From assembly GCA_025964695.1 (NCBI GenBank), contig JAOPYK010000098.1:62001-126000 (forward strand): a stretch of 64,000 nt of DNA. Reading direction: 5' to 3'. The notes beneath the pieces were generated by a model. That model was not told where the DNA came from. It did not search any database and saw only the letters and a list, made by a program, of their open reading frames with translations. Within the stretch, counting starts at the first letter, position 1; each line of letters begins with the position of its first letter. Made by a program: the position numbers and the translations under genes. This DNA comes from Streptosporangiaceae bacterium (lineage in GTDB: Bacteria > Actinomycetota > Actinomycetes > Streptosporangiales > Streptosporangiaceae). This document shows positions 9,666 through 17,654 of this stretch, piece after piece.

Positions 9666-10967
9666 ATGGAAACGCTGATCATTCTGGGTGGCGCGGTGCT
9701 GTTCTTCGTGCTGCTCATGCTCTCCATCGCCCTGCACGAGCTCGGCCATCTCTCCTTCGCCAAGCTTTTCGGGGTACGGACCACGCAGTACATGGTGGGG
9801 TTCGGTCCCACCATGTGGTCACGGCACAAGGGTGAGACCGAGTACGGCATCAAGTGGATCCCGCTCGGTGGCTATATCCGCATGATCGGCATGCTGCCTC
9901 CCCGAAAAGGTGATCCCGAAGGACATATCCGGCGATCCTCTACCGGCCGGTTTCAGGGCCTGATCGACGCGGCCCGGGAAGGGGCGCTGGAAGAGGTACG
10001 GCCCGGCGATGAGAACCGCGTCTTCTATGCCAAGAAATGGTGGCAGAAGCTCATCATCATGTTCGCGGGCCCGGCCACGAACCTGATGCTGGCGGTCATC
10101 TTCTTCGCCATACTGATCATGGGGATCGGCCTGGTGAAGACCCAGCCCGTGGTCAGCTCGGTGGCCAAGTGCACCATCCCGTCGATCCAGGTCGACCAGC
10201 GGTGCAAGGGCGGTGAACCGCTCACTCCGGCCGCCGCGGTCGGGCTGAAGCCCGGTGACCGTTTCCTCTCCTACGGCGGCAAGAAGATCGACTCTTACCC
10301 GCAGTTGCAGAAGCTGATCCGCGGGTCGGCCGGTCAGACGGTGCCCATCGTCGTCCGGCGCGACGGCAGGGACGTCCAGCTGACGGTCAACGTCACCAAG
10401 AACCAGCTGCCCTCGCTGAACGAGCCGAACAAGACAGTGACGGTCGGGTTCCTGGGCATCACCCCCCTGCAGGCCCGGGAGCGCGGCGGCCCCGGCATGG
10501 TCGTCACCGCGATGAGCGACATGACCACCCGCACCATCGACTCGCTGATCCACATGCCGCAGAAGATGGTCGGGGTCTTCCAGGCGGCGTTCGGTCACCA
10601 GAAGCGTGACCCAAACGGCCCGATCGGGGTAGTGGGCGCCAGCCGCATCGGCGGCGAGATCCTCGCCTCGAAGAGCCCCGTGGTGGAGAAGTTCGCGACC
10701 TTCCTCATGCTGCTCGCCGGGATCAACTTCGCGGTCGGCATGTTCAACCTCGTCCCGCTGCTGCCGCTGGACGGCGGGCACATGGCGGGGGCGCTCTGGG
10801 AAGGGGTCAAGAGGTCCTTCGCCCGTCTCGTCCGCCGGCCCGATCCGGGTTACGTGGACGTGGCCAAGGCCCTGCCGCTCACCTATCTGATGGCGGCGGT
10901 GTTCATGGTCATGGGCGCCCTGCTGATCTACGCCGACGTTTTCAACCCCATCCACTTCAGCGGTTAA
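9666..10967 (+). CDS. RseP/Rip1-type site-2 intramembrane protease (M50)
   Basis: A membrane zinc metalloprotease of 433 residues that cuts transmembrane anchors, classically anti-sigma factors. The first membrane helix carries the zinc motif HELGH at residues 24-28. A PDZ domain (roughly residues 185-250, LKPGDRFLSYGGKKI) and the third zinc ligand motif NLVPLLPLDGGH near residue 365 complete the core, with a terminal membrane helix. The PDZ region includes two cysteines in KCTIPSIQVDQRCKGGE that may form an external disulfide. In many actinobacteria the main copy sits between dxr and ispG; neither is nearby here, so this may be a second paralogue. Confidence 0.93.
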   Translation: METLIILGGAVLFFVLLMLSIALHELGHLSFAKLFGVRTTQYMVGFGPTMWSRHKGETEYGIKWIPLGGYIRMIGMLPPRKGDPEGHIRRSSTGRFQGLIDAAREGALEEVRPGDENRVFYAKKWWQKLIIMFAGPATNLMLAVIFFAILIMGIGLVKTQPVVSSVAKCTIPSIQVDQRCKGGEPLTPAAAVGLKPGDRFLSYGGKKIDSYPQLQKLIRGSAGQTVPIVVRRDGRDVQLTVNVTKNQLPSLNEPNKTVTVGFLGITPLQARERGGPGMVVTAMSDMTTRTIDSLIHMPQKMVGVFQAAFGHQKRDPNGPIGVVGASRIGGEILASKSPVVEKFATFLMLLAGINFAVGMFNLVPLLPLDGGHMAGALWEGVKRSFARLVRRPDPGYVDVAKALPLTYLMAAVFMVMGALLIYADVFNPIHFSG

Positions 10968-11099
10968 AGCTGTTCAGCGCGCGCGTGTTCATGGCGCCTC
11001 GCGGCCGCTTCGACGCGGCCTCTTCCCTCGTCGCGTGCTCGCTCGTTCCTCGCTCCGCGCGCTCCTCAGTCCAGAGACCGCGCGCCCGCTCGGGTCGGC
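10968..11099. other. Convergent intergenic spacer, no gene
   Basis: Lies between two stop codons. It holds a short GGCCGC/GCGGCC stem and a run of cgctcg-like repeats, but no strong hairpin and no gene. Confidence 0.4.
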
Positions 11100-12197
11100 T
11101 CAGGGCGCCGTGAGCTTGCCGGTGGTGAGGAAGGCGGCCAAGGCCTCCTCGTAGGGCCGGATGCCGATGCCCTGGGCGGTCAACCAGGCGTCCGACCCGT
11201 ACGTGCGGGCATAGCGCTCGCCGCCGTCGCAGATCAGGGTGACCACGCTGCCGTGCTCGCCGGTGGCCAGCATCTCGGAGACCAGCATGGCCACGCCCCA
11301 CATGGCGGTGCCGGTCGAGCCCCCCACGCTGCGCCCGCTCACCTCTGACGTCCAGCGCATCGCTCCGATGGAGGCGGCGTCCGGCACCTGGATCATCCGA
11401 TCGATCACCGACATGGTGAACGACGGCTCCACCCGGGGGCGTCCGATGCCCTCGATGCGTGAGCCTCGCGCCGTGTGCTCCTGATCGCCCGACGCGTAGG
11501 CGTCGAAGAACGCCGACCCCTCGGGATCCACCACCGCCATCTTGGTCTGGAATCGCCGGTAGCGGGCGAAGCGCCCGATGGTCGAGGAGGTGCCGCCGGT
11601 GCCGGCACCGACCACCACCCAGGTGGGTTCCGGGAAACGCTCCAGCCGCAGTTGCGAGAAGATCGACTCGGCGATGTTGTTGTTGCCGCGCCAATCGGTC
11701 GCCCGCTCGGCGAAGGTGAACTGGTCCATGTAGTGGCCGCCGCACTCCGCCGCCAGCCGCCGCGACTCGGCGTACATGGTCGATGGATCCTCGACCAGAT
11801 GGCAGCGGCCCCCCTGGAACTCGATCAGCTCGATCTTCTCCAGGCTGGTGCTCTTCGGGATGACGGCGATGAACGGCAGGCCGAGCAGGCGGGCGAAGTA
11901 CGCCTCGCTCACCGCGGTGGATCCGCTTGACGCCTCGATCACCGGTGTGCCTTCTTGTATCCAGCCGTTCGCCAGCGCGTAAAGGAACAGTGACCTGGCG
12001 AGCCGATGCTTGAGAGAACCTGTCGGGTGTACAGACTCGTCTTTGAGATAGAGGTCGACTCCCCACTCCCGCGGGAGGGGGAACACGTGCAGATGCGTGT
12101 CGGCACTGCGGTTGGCGTCGGCTTCGACCTTCCGGATGGCCTCGGCGATCCAGGCGCGCGAGCCAGGGTCGCAGCGGTCGATGGACTGGCCGTTGAT
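11100..12197 (-). CDS. PLP-dependent cysteine-synthase-family enzyme, start unclear
   Basis: A fold-type II PLP enzyme related to cysteine synthase and cystathionine beta-synthase. The PLP lysine is in [10 protein letters not shown], the substrate-binding loop is [13 protein letters not shown], the phosphate loop is [12 protein letters not shown], and GGSTGT lies near the C-terminus. Homologous sequence ([20 protein letters not shown], then [11 protein letters not shown]) continues upstream of the first usable GTG (12086), so the protein starts earlier. That frame has no ATG, GTG or TTG before an in-frame TAG at 12222-12224. The given start is an ATC at 12197, preceded by AGGGGG at 6 bases; it is a guess. 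A CTG, or a frameshift or sequencing slip near 12200, is equally possible. The reaction is uncertain; it may make cysteine or a related beta-substituted amino acid. Confidence 0.8.
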   Translation of the reverse strand: MNGQSIDRCDPGSRAWIAEAIRKVEADANRSADTHLHVFPLPREWGVDLYLKDESVHPTGSLKHRLARSLFLYALANGWIQEGTPVIEASSGSTAVSEAYFARLLGLPFIAVIPKSTSLEKIELIEFQGGRCHLVEDPSTMYAESRRLAAECGGHYMDQFTFAERATDWRGNNNIAESIFSQLRLERFPEPTWVVVGAGTGGTSSTIGRFARYRRFQTKMAVVDPEGSAFFDAYASGDQEHTARGSRIEGIGRPRVEPSFTMSVIDRMIQVPDAASIGAMRWTSEVSGRSVGGSTGTAMWGVAMLVSEMLATGEHGSVVTLICDGGERYARTYGSDAWLTAQGIGIRPYEEALAAFLTTGKLTAP

Positions 12198-12286
12198 CGG
12201 ACACCCCCTGCGCTCGGATGCCTACGCGTACGGTGTCTCCGCACGTCGGGCAGGGCATCATGGTAGTCAACCAGGTCGGGGGACTC

Positions 12287-13126
12287 ATGGAGGACATGTT
12301 CGCGCGGCGCATCGTGGAGACGGGGAGACTGCCGCTGTTCTGCTTCTTCGTGGCGTTCATGGTCACCTTCGTCCTCACCCGCGTCAACGTGCGCTTGATC
12401 CGCGCCGACGTGCGCTGGTGGTTCAAGAACGTCAAGACCGGTGACCTGCACATTCACCACGTCGTGTTCGGCGTGGTGCTGATGCTGCTCGGCGGAGTCG
12501 GCGGCTTCGCCATCCCGGACGTCTACAGCGGCCTCAACATCGCGGCCGCGGTGGTCTTCGGGATGGGCGCCGCGCTGGTCCTGGACGAGTTCGCGCTGAT
12601 CCTGCACCTGCGGGACGTCTACTGGACCGAAGAGGGCAGGGCCTCGGTCGACGCGGTGTTCATCGCCGCCGCGCTCACCGGCATGCTGCTCCTGGGGGCC
12701 CGCCCGGTGGGCTGGAGCGACGCCGACGTGCTGGCGGTACGGGGCACCCAGCTATTGATCGCCACGATCGTCTACATCGTATGGATGATGCTCAACCTGG
12801 GCGCCGCCGTGGTGGCACTGCTCAAAGGAAAGATCTGGACGGGACTGATCGGACTCTTCATACCGGTGCTGCTCTATGTCGGTGCCGTCCGCCTCGCCAG
12901 GCCCGGCTCACCGTGGGCGCGCTGGCGCTACCGGCCCGGATCTCGTAAGTACCGCCGGGCGGTACGGCACGAGGAGCGGGTCCGGCGACCCCTCATCCGG
13001 GGCAAGATCTGGGTCCAGGAGGTCATCGCCGGCCGGCATGACCTGATCCCGCTCGACCGTCTGCAGCGCCACCGGACCCGAGATGACGATCAAGAGAAGA
13101 CCGGGTCGGGCACCCGGCTGCGGTGA
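12287..13126 (+). CDS. Conserved integral membrane protein of unknown function
   Basis: About 279 residues with six likely membrane helices between residues 12 and 205. A conspicuous HIHHVVFGVV stretch follows the first helix, and an acidic DEFALILHLRDVYW segment lies between helices three and four. The C-terminal 80 residues are cytoplasmic and strongly basic (RYRPGSRKYRRAVRHEERVRR). The His cluster and Asp/Glu residues at membrane edges could bind a metal, but no family function is known to me. The start could also be an in-frame ATG at 12260. It diverges from the cysteine-synthase-like gene with only about 90 bases between them. Confidence 0.75.
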   Translation: MEDMFARRIVETGRLPLFCFFVAFMVTFVLTRVNVRLIRADVRWWFKNVKTGDLHIHHVVFGVVLMLLGGVGGFAIPDVYSGLNIAAAVVFGMGAALVLDEFALILHLRDVYWTEEGRASVDAVFIAAALTGMLLLGARPVGWSDADVLAVRGTQLLIATIVYIVWMMLNLGAAVVALLKGKIWTGLIGLFIPVLLYVGAVRLARPGSPWARWRYRPGSRKYRRAVRHEERVRRPLIRGKIWVQEVIAGRHDLIPLDRLQRHRTRDDDQEKTGSGTRLR

Positions 13127-13238
13127 GGCGGAGATCAGGCGGCTGACGTCCTCAGCCGCGATCTGAGCCTGGCAGTGCCCACGCGGGGTGCGGGGGTCCT
13201 GACTCCAACGGCCGGCGATCTTCGCCCAGCCCGCACCG

Positions 13239-13589
13239 GTGGTGGTTCAGCCCGCACCCGTCACCGTCCCACCCGTGCCGGTCGTCGCCCAGCCGGTCCC
13301 GGTCTCGCCCCCTCCCGCCGCGGCGGTCGCACTGCCACAGCAACCGGCCGCCTCGGCCGTGCCCGCGACCGTCCCGGCGGCGAGTGTCCCGGGAAGCCCG
13401 GCGGGAAACCCGCCCAGGTCCGCGCCGGTCGGGCAGCCGGCCGGCCGGCATTATCGCCCCAGGGTGATTCCGGCGGCGGCGCATGTGCTGCCACCACACC
13501 GCCGCCCGTTCAAGAACGTGATGGTGATGGTCGTCGTGACACTGGTCGTCGCCGCCTTCGCCGGAGGGTTGTTCGCCGGCCTTCGATGA
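13239..13589 (+). CDS. Proline-rich protein with C-terminal membrane helix
   Basis: A 116-residue frame: about 60 residues of Pro/Val/Ala repeats (QPAPV, PVPV), a basic stretch (RHYRPRV, PPHRRPF), then one membrane helix (MVMVVVTLVVAAFAGGLFAG) ending at the C-terminus. The frame is open back to 13203 but the GTG start has no ribosome binding site, so this may be the remnant or misframed end of a longer gene. It ends 12 bases before the DNA ligase stop. Function unknown; tail-anchored topology is inferred. Confidence 0.45.
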   Translation: MVVQPAPVTVPPVPVVAQPVPVSPPPAAAVALPQQPAASAVPATVPAASVPGSPAGNPPRSAPVGQPAGRHYRPRVIPAAAHVLPPHRRPFKNVMVMVVVTLVVAAFAGGLFAGLR

Positions 13590-13601
13590 CGCCGCGATCG
13601 C

Positions 13602-15125
13602 TCAGTCCAGGTGGAGGGCGGCGATGTCCCGCACCGTGTCGATCGTGTCGGCCTCGGCCGCCGACTTGTCCGGACGGTAGCGCAGCACCCGGGCGAACCT
13701 GAGCGCCATACCTCCGGGGTAGCGGGAACTGCGCTGCACTCCGTCGAAGGCGATTTCGACGACGAGCTCGGGCCGCACCCGGACCGTCCAGGAGTCGTCG
13801 CTCACGGCCAGTTCCTGAAGGCGTTCGGTCTGCCAGCCCAGCAGCTCGTCGGTCAGGCCCTTGAACGTCTTGCCCAGCATCGTGAACGTGCCGGTCTCCG
13901 GGTCCCGGGCACCGAGATGCAGGTTGGACAGCCATCCTTTGCGGCGCCCGTGGCCCCACTCGGCGGCCAGCACCACCAGGTCGAGGGTGTGGCGGGGCTT
14001 CACCTTGATCCAGCCGGCACCCCGGCGGCCGGCGGCGTACGGCGTATCGAGCGACTTGACCACCACACCCTCGTGCCCGTGCGCGACGGCCCCGCGGAAG
14101 AACTCGCCGGCGGACTCGGCGGAACCGGTGACCAGCCGGGGCATCCTCAGTCCGGCAGGGACGGCCCCGGCCAGTGCGGCATGGCGCTCCGTGGCCGGGC
14201 GGTCGAGCAGGTCCACACCGTCCAGATGCAGCACATCGAACAGGAACAACGACAGCGGCATGGTCTCCGAGGTCCTGCTGGCGGCCCGTGCGGAGGTCAC
14301 CTGGAACGGCTGCGGACGTCCGTCCTCCCGCAGCGCGATCAGCTCGCCGTCGAACACCGCCGACCGCACCGACAGCGCACGCAGCGCCTCGACGACTTCG
14401 GGGAGCCGTTCGGTGATGTCGTCCAGGGTGCGGGTGAACAGCCGCACGTCGCCGGCGTCGGTGACGTGCGCCTGGATCCGGATGCCGTCCAGTTTCCATT
14501 CCACCGCGACTTCGGTGCCGAGCTTGGCCAGCGCCTCCTCCAGGGTGGCGGCGCTCTGCGCGAGCATCGGCTTGACCGGGCGGCCGACCTCCAAGCCGAA
14601 CTGCCGTAGCCCGGCGATGCCGTCGGCCAGGGCCGTGACGGCCACCGGCGCCAGCGCCCCGCGCAGCATCGCGGCCCTCCGCACCTCGGTGGCCGGCACC
14701 TCGGCCGCCACGGCCACCGCGTCGGCCATCACCCCGTCCAGCGCACCCTGGCGCAGCTCGCCGGAGAGCAGCCGGATCAGGAAAGCCTGCTCTGAGCGGG
14801 TGGCTCGGCCGAGCAGCGCACCGAGCAGCTCACGGCGGCCGGCCACGGATCCCTTGCCGGAAAGCCGGCCGATTTCGGTGAAGGCCGCGTCGACCTGGGC
14901 CACGGTCAGGGTGGTCTCCGCGGCGGGCGGCGGCTGTTCGCGGAAGGCGGCGTAACCGACCCCGATCTGCCGTTGCGGCAGCTCCCCGGAGAGGTAGGCG
15001 ACCGCGATCGCCACCTCGGACGGTCCGGCATCCCGCAGGCACTGGCCGAGCAGCTCGATCTTGGCGCGGCGGCCCGCCGTTGCGGTCACCGCCTCGGAGG
15101 TCCGGGTGATCTCGGCGAGCAGCAC
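13602..15125 (-). CDS. ATP-dependent DNA ligase (LigB type)
   Basis: Seals nicks in duplex DNA using ATP. The 507 residues show an N-terminal alpha-helical DNA-binding domain (to about 180), the adenylation domain with the nucleophile Lys in [10 protein letters not shown] (K211), the metal-site motif [16 protein letters not shown] and WIKVKPRH, and an OB-fold C-terminal domain with the conserved GLGV-equivalent region. It lacks the polymerase and nuclease domains of LigD and so resembles the stand-alone LigB of mycobacteria. It would be a repair enzyme additional to the essential NAD-dependent ligase. No Ku or primase gene is nearby. Confidence 0.93.
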   Translation of the reverse strand: MLLAEITRTSEAVTATAGRRAKIELLGQCLRDAGPSEVAIAVAYLSGELPQRQIGVGYAAFREQPPPAAETTLTVAQVDAAFTEIGRLSGKGSVAGRRELLGALLGRATRSEQAFLIRLLSGELRQGALDGVMADAVAVAAEVPATEVRRAAMLRGALAPVAVTALADGIAGLRQFGLEVGRPVKPMLAQSAATLEEALAKLGTEVAVEWKLDGIRIQAHVTDAGDVRLFTRTLDDITERLPEVVEALRALSVRSAVFDGELIALREDGRPQPFQVTSARAASRTSETMPLSLFLFDVLHLDGVDLLDRPATERHAALAGAVPAGLRMPRLVTGSAESAGEFFRGAVAHGHEGVVVKSLDTPYAAGRRGAGWIKVKPRHTLDLVVLAAEWGHGRRKGWLSNLHLGARDPETGTFTMLGKTFKGLTDELLGWQTERLQELAVSDDSWTVRVRPELVVEIAFDGVQRSSRYPGGMALRFARVLRYRPDKSAAEADTIDTVRDIAALHLD

Positions 15126-15256
15126 TCTCTCATTCTCGCCTCCAGCACCGACAAAACCACCGACTGGGGGCGAGACCTGGATTGAACGCCGTGTGACGGG
15201 CTACTTTCGAAGGACGACCTGCTTTACTGACGAACTCGGCGCAGTAGGGAGTGTGC

Positions 15257-16060
15257 GTGGGGCAGCCCCGACCTCCGGAGTCGTTCCCCCGGGTCTATTC
15301 GCCGCCCGAGCCGCCCTCGACGGCGCGGAGATCCGCGTTCGTCGGCATCCTCACGGCCGTGCTGGCCTTCGGGCTCGCCAGCCTCGCCGTCGTCTATCTC
15401 AGCTCGGGTTTCGGCCGCAAGCCGTCCCAGGGCCGGCCGTTCGATGCGGCCTCCCGGCAACCGTCCAGCACGCAATCCCCGATCAACTCCGCCACCCCGG
15501 AGCAGACGCCGTCCGCGTCGCCCACGCCCACCGTCGGGTCCCCTTCGCCGTCAGGCGCGCGGCCCTTCGTCCGGCTGCCACCCGTCTGCAGCACCCCATC
15601 GGACGCCACCTCCACCAGGCTGGTCCCCAGCCCGCGCATCACCTCGAGGAGCAGTAACACCGCGGTCACCACTTGCACCGTCGTCTCGACGCGCGGCAGC
15701 CGCCCATCGCTGCACGTGGAGGCCTATCTGTTCCGGCCGCAGAACGGCGGAGACCCGGTCAAGGACGCCCAGGCATTCGTCTCGTCCGACTGGGCCCAGG
15801 CGCACAAGGACGACGGCCTGACCACGACCATCGTCCTCGAGCGGCAACCAGGCCTCGGAGACGAGGCGTTTCACATGTACAAGATCGACAAAGGCGAGCC
15901 GGTGGTCGTGGGGGAGGTGGAGGTCCGCTTGCGGAACGCGGTCGTGCGGGTGTCCTACTCCCGGGACAGCCCCGCGAAAGCCGACGAGCAGGCGACCCAG
16001 AAGCGCCTTCTCGACGAGGCCGCCGGGGTGGGCCGGCAGACCGTACGAGCTTTCGTGTAG
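15257..16060 (+). CDS. Secreted or membrane-anchored protein of unknown function
   Basis: About 267 residues. A short cytoplasmic Pro-rich head is followed by a membrane helix (FVGILTAVLAFGLASLAVVYL), a Pro/Ser/Thr-rich linker of roughly 55 residues, and a globular extracytoplasmic domain of about 160 residues containing two cysteines (VCSTPS and TTCTVV). GTG at 15257 has AGGGAG about 6 bases upstream; GTG at 15251 is the alternative. The domain looks like the soluble, DUF3558-like parts of actinobacterial surface proteins, but no specific family is claimed. Its stop codon overlaps the first unit of a tandem-repeat array. Confidence 0.75.
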   Translation: MGQPRPPESFPRVYSPPEPPSTARRSAFVGILTAVLAFGLASLAVVYLSSGFGRKPSQGRPFDAASRQPSSTQSPINSATPEQTPSASPTPTVGSPSPSGARPFVRLPPVCSTPSDATSTRLVPSPRITSRSSNTAVTTCTVVSTRGSRPSLHVEAYLFRPQNGGDPVKDAQAFVSSDWAQAHKDDGLTTTIVLERQPGLGDEAFHMYKIDKGEPVVVGEVEVRLRNAVVRVSYSRDSPAKADEQATQKRLLDEAAGVGRQTVRAFV

Positions 16061-16180
16061 CGGCCTCACCTGGTACAGGCCCCGATACGGGTACAGCCTC
16101 GATACGGGTATAGGCCTCGATATGGGTATGGGACCCGATACCGGCACGCCCGATATGGGAACAGGACTCGATGCCGGCAG
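16055..16180 (+). repeat. Degenerate 17-19 bp tandem array overlapping a stop codon
   Basis: Successive units are GTGTAGCGGCCTCACCTG, GTACAGGCCCCGATACGG, GTACAGCCTCGATACGG, GTATAGGCCTCGATATGG and GTATGGGACCCGATACCGG, then weaker copies. The first unit contains the Val-stop codons (GTG TAG, 16055-16060) of the preceding gene. No spacers, no hairpin. Confidence 0.7.
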
Positions 16181-16424
16181 GAGTCCGGGCCAGGCCGGGA
16201 GCACGACCCGCTGGTCACTTTGAGGGTTGCAGTTTAATCAATTCCTGTCCTCAATCGGCCGTACGGCACATCTTGCTGTGAGCCCGCTCGTAAAGTGGTT
16301 TCGAAGTTCGGGGTGAGGAGTGCCGATGGCCACGGAACGCATCGGCATGGTTACCTGATTCGAGGGGCAAGAAAACCGGGGCGCCATCCCTCGGATCGCG
16401 CGTCATCTGTGGAGGAGGAACGAC

Positions 16425-16460
16425 GTGCAAGCCACGCGAAATGGAGTGTCTTGGGCTTAG
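16425..16460 (+). CDS. Putative 11-residue leader peptide
   Basis: GTG start, reading VQATRNGVSWA then TAG, with a near-ideal GGAGGAGG six bases upstream. It sits just after a possible stem GATTCGAGGG/CCCTCGGATC and before a second short frame. Such a strong site before a tiny frame suggests a regulatory leader peptide or a small-peptide gene. No family is recognised. Confidence 0.35.
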   Translation: MQATRNGVSWA

Positions 16461-16472
16461 CCGGCTCGGGGG

Positions 16473-16544
16473 GTGAGTACGTATCACCAGGTTGAGGCGC
16501 GAGGGTCGCAGGATGTGAGGAATCCGGCGACCCTTTGCAATTGA
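16473..16544 (+). CDS. Putative 23-residue small peptide
   Basis: GTG start reading STYHQVEARGSQDVRN and ending LCN before TGA. A GGGGGG run lies directly upstream. Its coding sequence holds both arms of a GGGTCGC/GCGACCC stem, so translation would interfere with folding, as in attenuators. Weak evidence; it may be chance. Confidence 0.25.
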   Translation: MSTYHQVEARGSQDVRNPATLCN

Positions 16545-16811
16545 ATAGTAGCTTTCCGCGATCGCTGGATCGGTGACTCCGTGGGGAGGCCCTAGGAAAT
16601 GGCCTTGCAGGTTCGTGTCATAAGACGGGCCGGGCGCGTTCGGCCCTCCGGAGCGCTTCGCGCCGCCGCATGGAGTTGTTGCAGATCCGTGATCCAAATG
16701 CGAAGGCCTTTCATTTTTTCGGTGCCGCTTTTTGTTCGGTTTCTTTCCAGTTTCTCCCGGGATGCTCGGAAGGCGAGGGCGGTGGAACCCGGACCTGGAT
16801 AGCGTGGACCG

Positions 16812-17516
16812 GTGCTGGAGAGTCAGGTCTGGTGGGCCGCGCCCGGTGACGTGCGGCCGCGTCATACCCGGCTGCTCGATGCGGTGGAGCGTGGCCGCCG
16901 GGATCGCTATCTGCGGGTCGAGGACCGGGATCGGTTCACGATCGGGGTGGCGCTGACCCGGTTGGTGCTGGGGCGGGCGCTCGGCCTGCCTCCCGAGCGG
17001 GTCCCGCTGGACCGTACGTGCCCGGACTGCGGCAGGCCGCATGGCGCGCCCCGCTTGCCTGCGGGCACGGGGCCGTACGTTTCCATCTCCCACTCGGGGG
17101 ATCGGATCGCGCTGGCGGTGAGCGCCACCGGTCCGCTGGGCGTGGACGTCGAGGCGACAGGCGGAAAGCTGGACCGGGAGGTGGCCGGCCGGGTGCTGGG
17201 ACCCGCCGAGATGGCCGAGCTGGAGCGGCTCGGTACGGCAGAGTGGCAGTCCGGGCTGCTGGCCTACTGGACCCGCAAGGAGGCGGTCGTCAAGGCGACC
17301 GGCGAGGGTCTGCGGGTCCCGCTTACCGATCTGCACGTGTCGGCGCCCGATCAGAGCCCGCGGCTGCTCGCCTGGTACGGACGCCCCGAGCTGACCGGCC
17401 GGCTTCAGCTGCACGCACTCAACCCCGGTCCGGGTTACGCCGCCTGCCTGGCACTGATCGACCAGCCGCACGCCGCCGTGTACGAGACCCCGGCCACCGA
17501 CCTGCTCGGAACGTGA
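16812..17516 (+). CDS. 4'-phosphopantetheinyl transferase, Sfp superfamily
   Basis: Moves phosphopantetheine from CoA to a Ser of carrier proteins of polyketide, peptide or fatty-acid synthases. The 234 residues show the Sfp-type layout: the N-terminal half with a CPDCGRPHGAP segment (P1-like), YVSISHSGD, the metal-binding GVDVEATG, and WTRKEAVVKATGEGL, which carries the second metal Glu and the catalytic Lys. No synthase gene is in the window, so it may act in trans on distant clusters. The frame is closed by TAG just upstream (16800-16802), fixing GTG at 16812, though no good ribosome binding site precedes it. Confidence 0.92.
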   Translation: MLESQVWWAAPGDVRPRHTRLLDAVERGRRDRYLRVEDRDRFTIGVALTRLVLGRALGLPPERVPLDRTCPDCGRPHGAPRLPAGTGPYVSISHSGDRIALAVSATGPLGVDVEATGGKLDREVAGRVLGPAEMAELERLGTAEWQSGLLAYWTRKEAVVKATGEGLRVPLTDLHVSAPDQSPRLLAWYGRPELTGRLQLHALNPGPGYAACLALIDQPHAAVYETPATDLLGT

Positions 17517-17634
17517 TCCGGCACAGAGCACGGCCTCGACGGACGCGTCACGGCACCCGGATCAGGGACCCGAATGACGGCACCTGGATCACGGCACCTG
17601 GATCACGGCACCTGGATCACGGCATCCGGGTCAC
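17514..17634. repeat. 14-bp tandem array between convergent genes
   Basis: Three exact copies of GGCACCTGGATCAC (17579-17620) are flanked by GGCATCCGGGTCAC after and GGCACCCGGATCAG plus a 13-base variant before, six contiguous units from 17552. The region just after the phosphopantetheinyl transferase stop (TGATCCGGCAC, 17514) looks like a decayed unit containing that TGA. Confidence 0.75.
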
Positions 17635-17654
17635 CATGGCCGGGGCGGGAGTGG

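Larger units (their letters stand above)
16181..16811. other. Long leader-like intergenic region, locally AT-rich
   Basis: About 630 bases without a long convincing gene. Base composition is lower in GC than the rest, most clearly at 16690-16760, where T runs occur. It contains stems TGCCGATG/CATCGGCA, GATTCGAGGG/CCCTCGGATC and GGGTCGC/GCGACCC, two very short frames with ribosome binding sites (listed separately), and a weak 67-residue frame at 16599-16802 judged doubtful. It could be the leader of the phosphopantetheinyl transferase gene or a separate small RNA locus. Confidence 0.5.

Noticed and set aside
12206-12262. CPTCG zinc-ribbon-like start MMPCPTCGDTVRV on the minus strand
   Set aside because: Only one Cys pair, and this frame runs out of register into the cysteine-synthase-like gene; likely chance.
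16599-16802. 67-residue frame with a GGAGG site
   Set aside because: Arg/Ser-rich composition typical of noncoding GC-rich frames, T-run interrupted, no recognisable feature.
16251-17531. Long minus-strand open frame antisense to the phosphopantetheinyl transferase
   Set aside because: It is an antisense shadow of a well-recognised gene, Pro/Arg/His-rich, without a domain or start signal.
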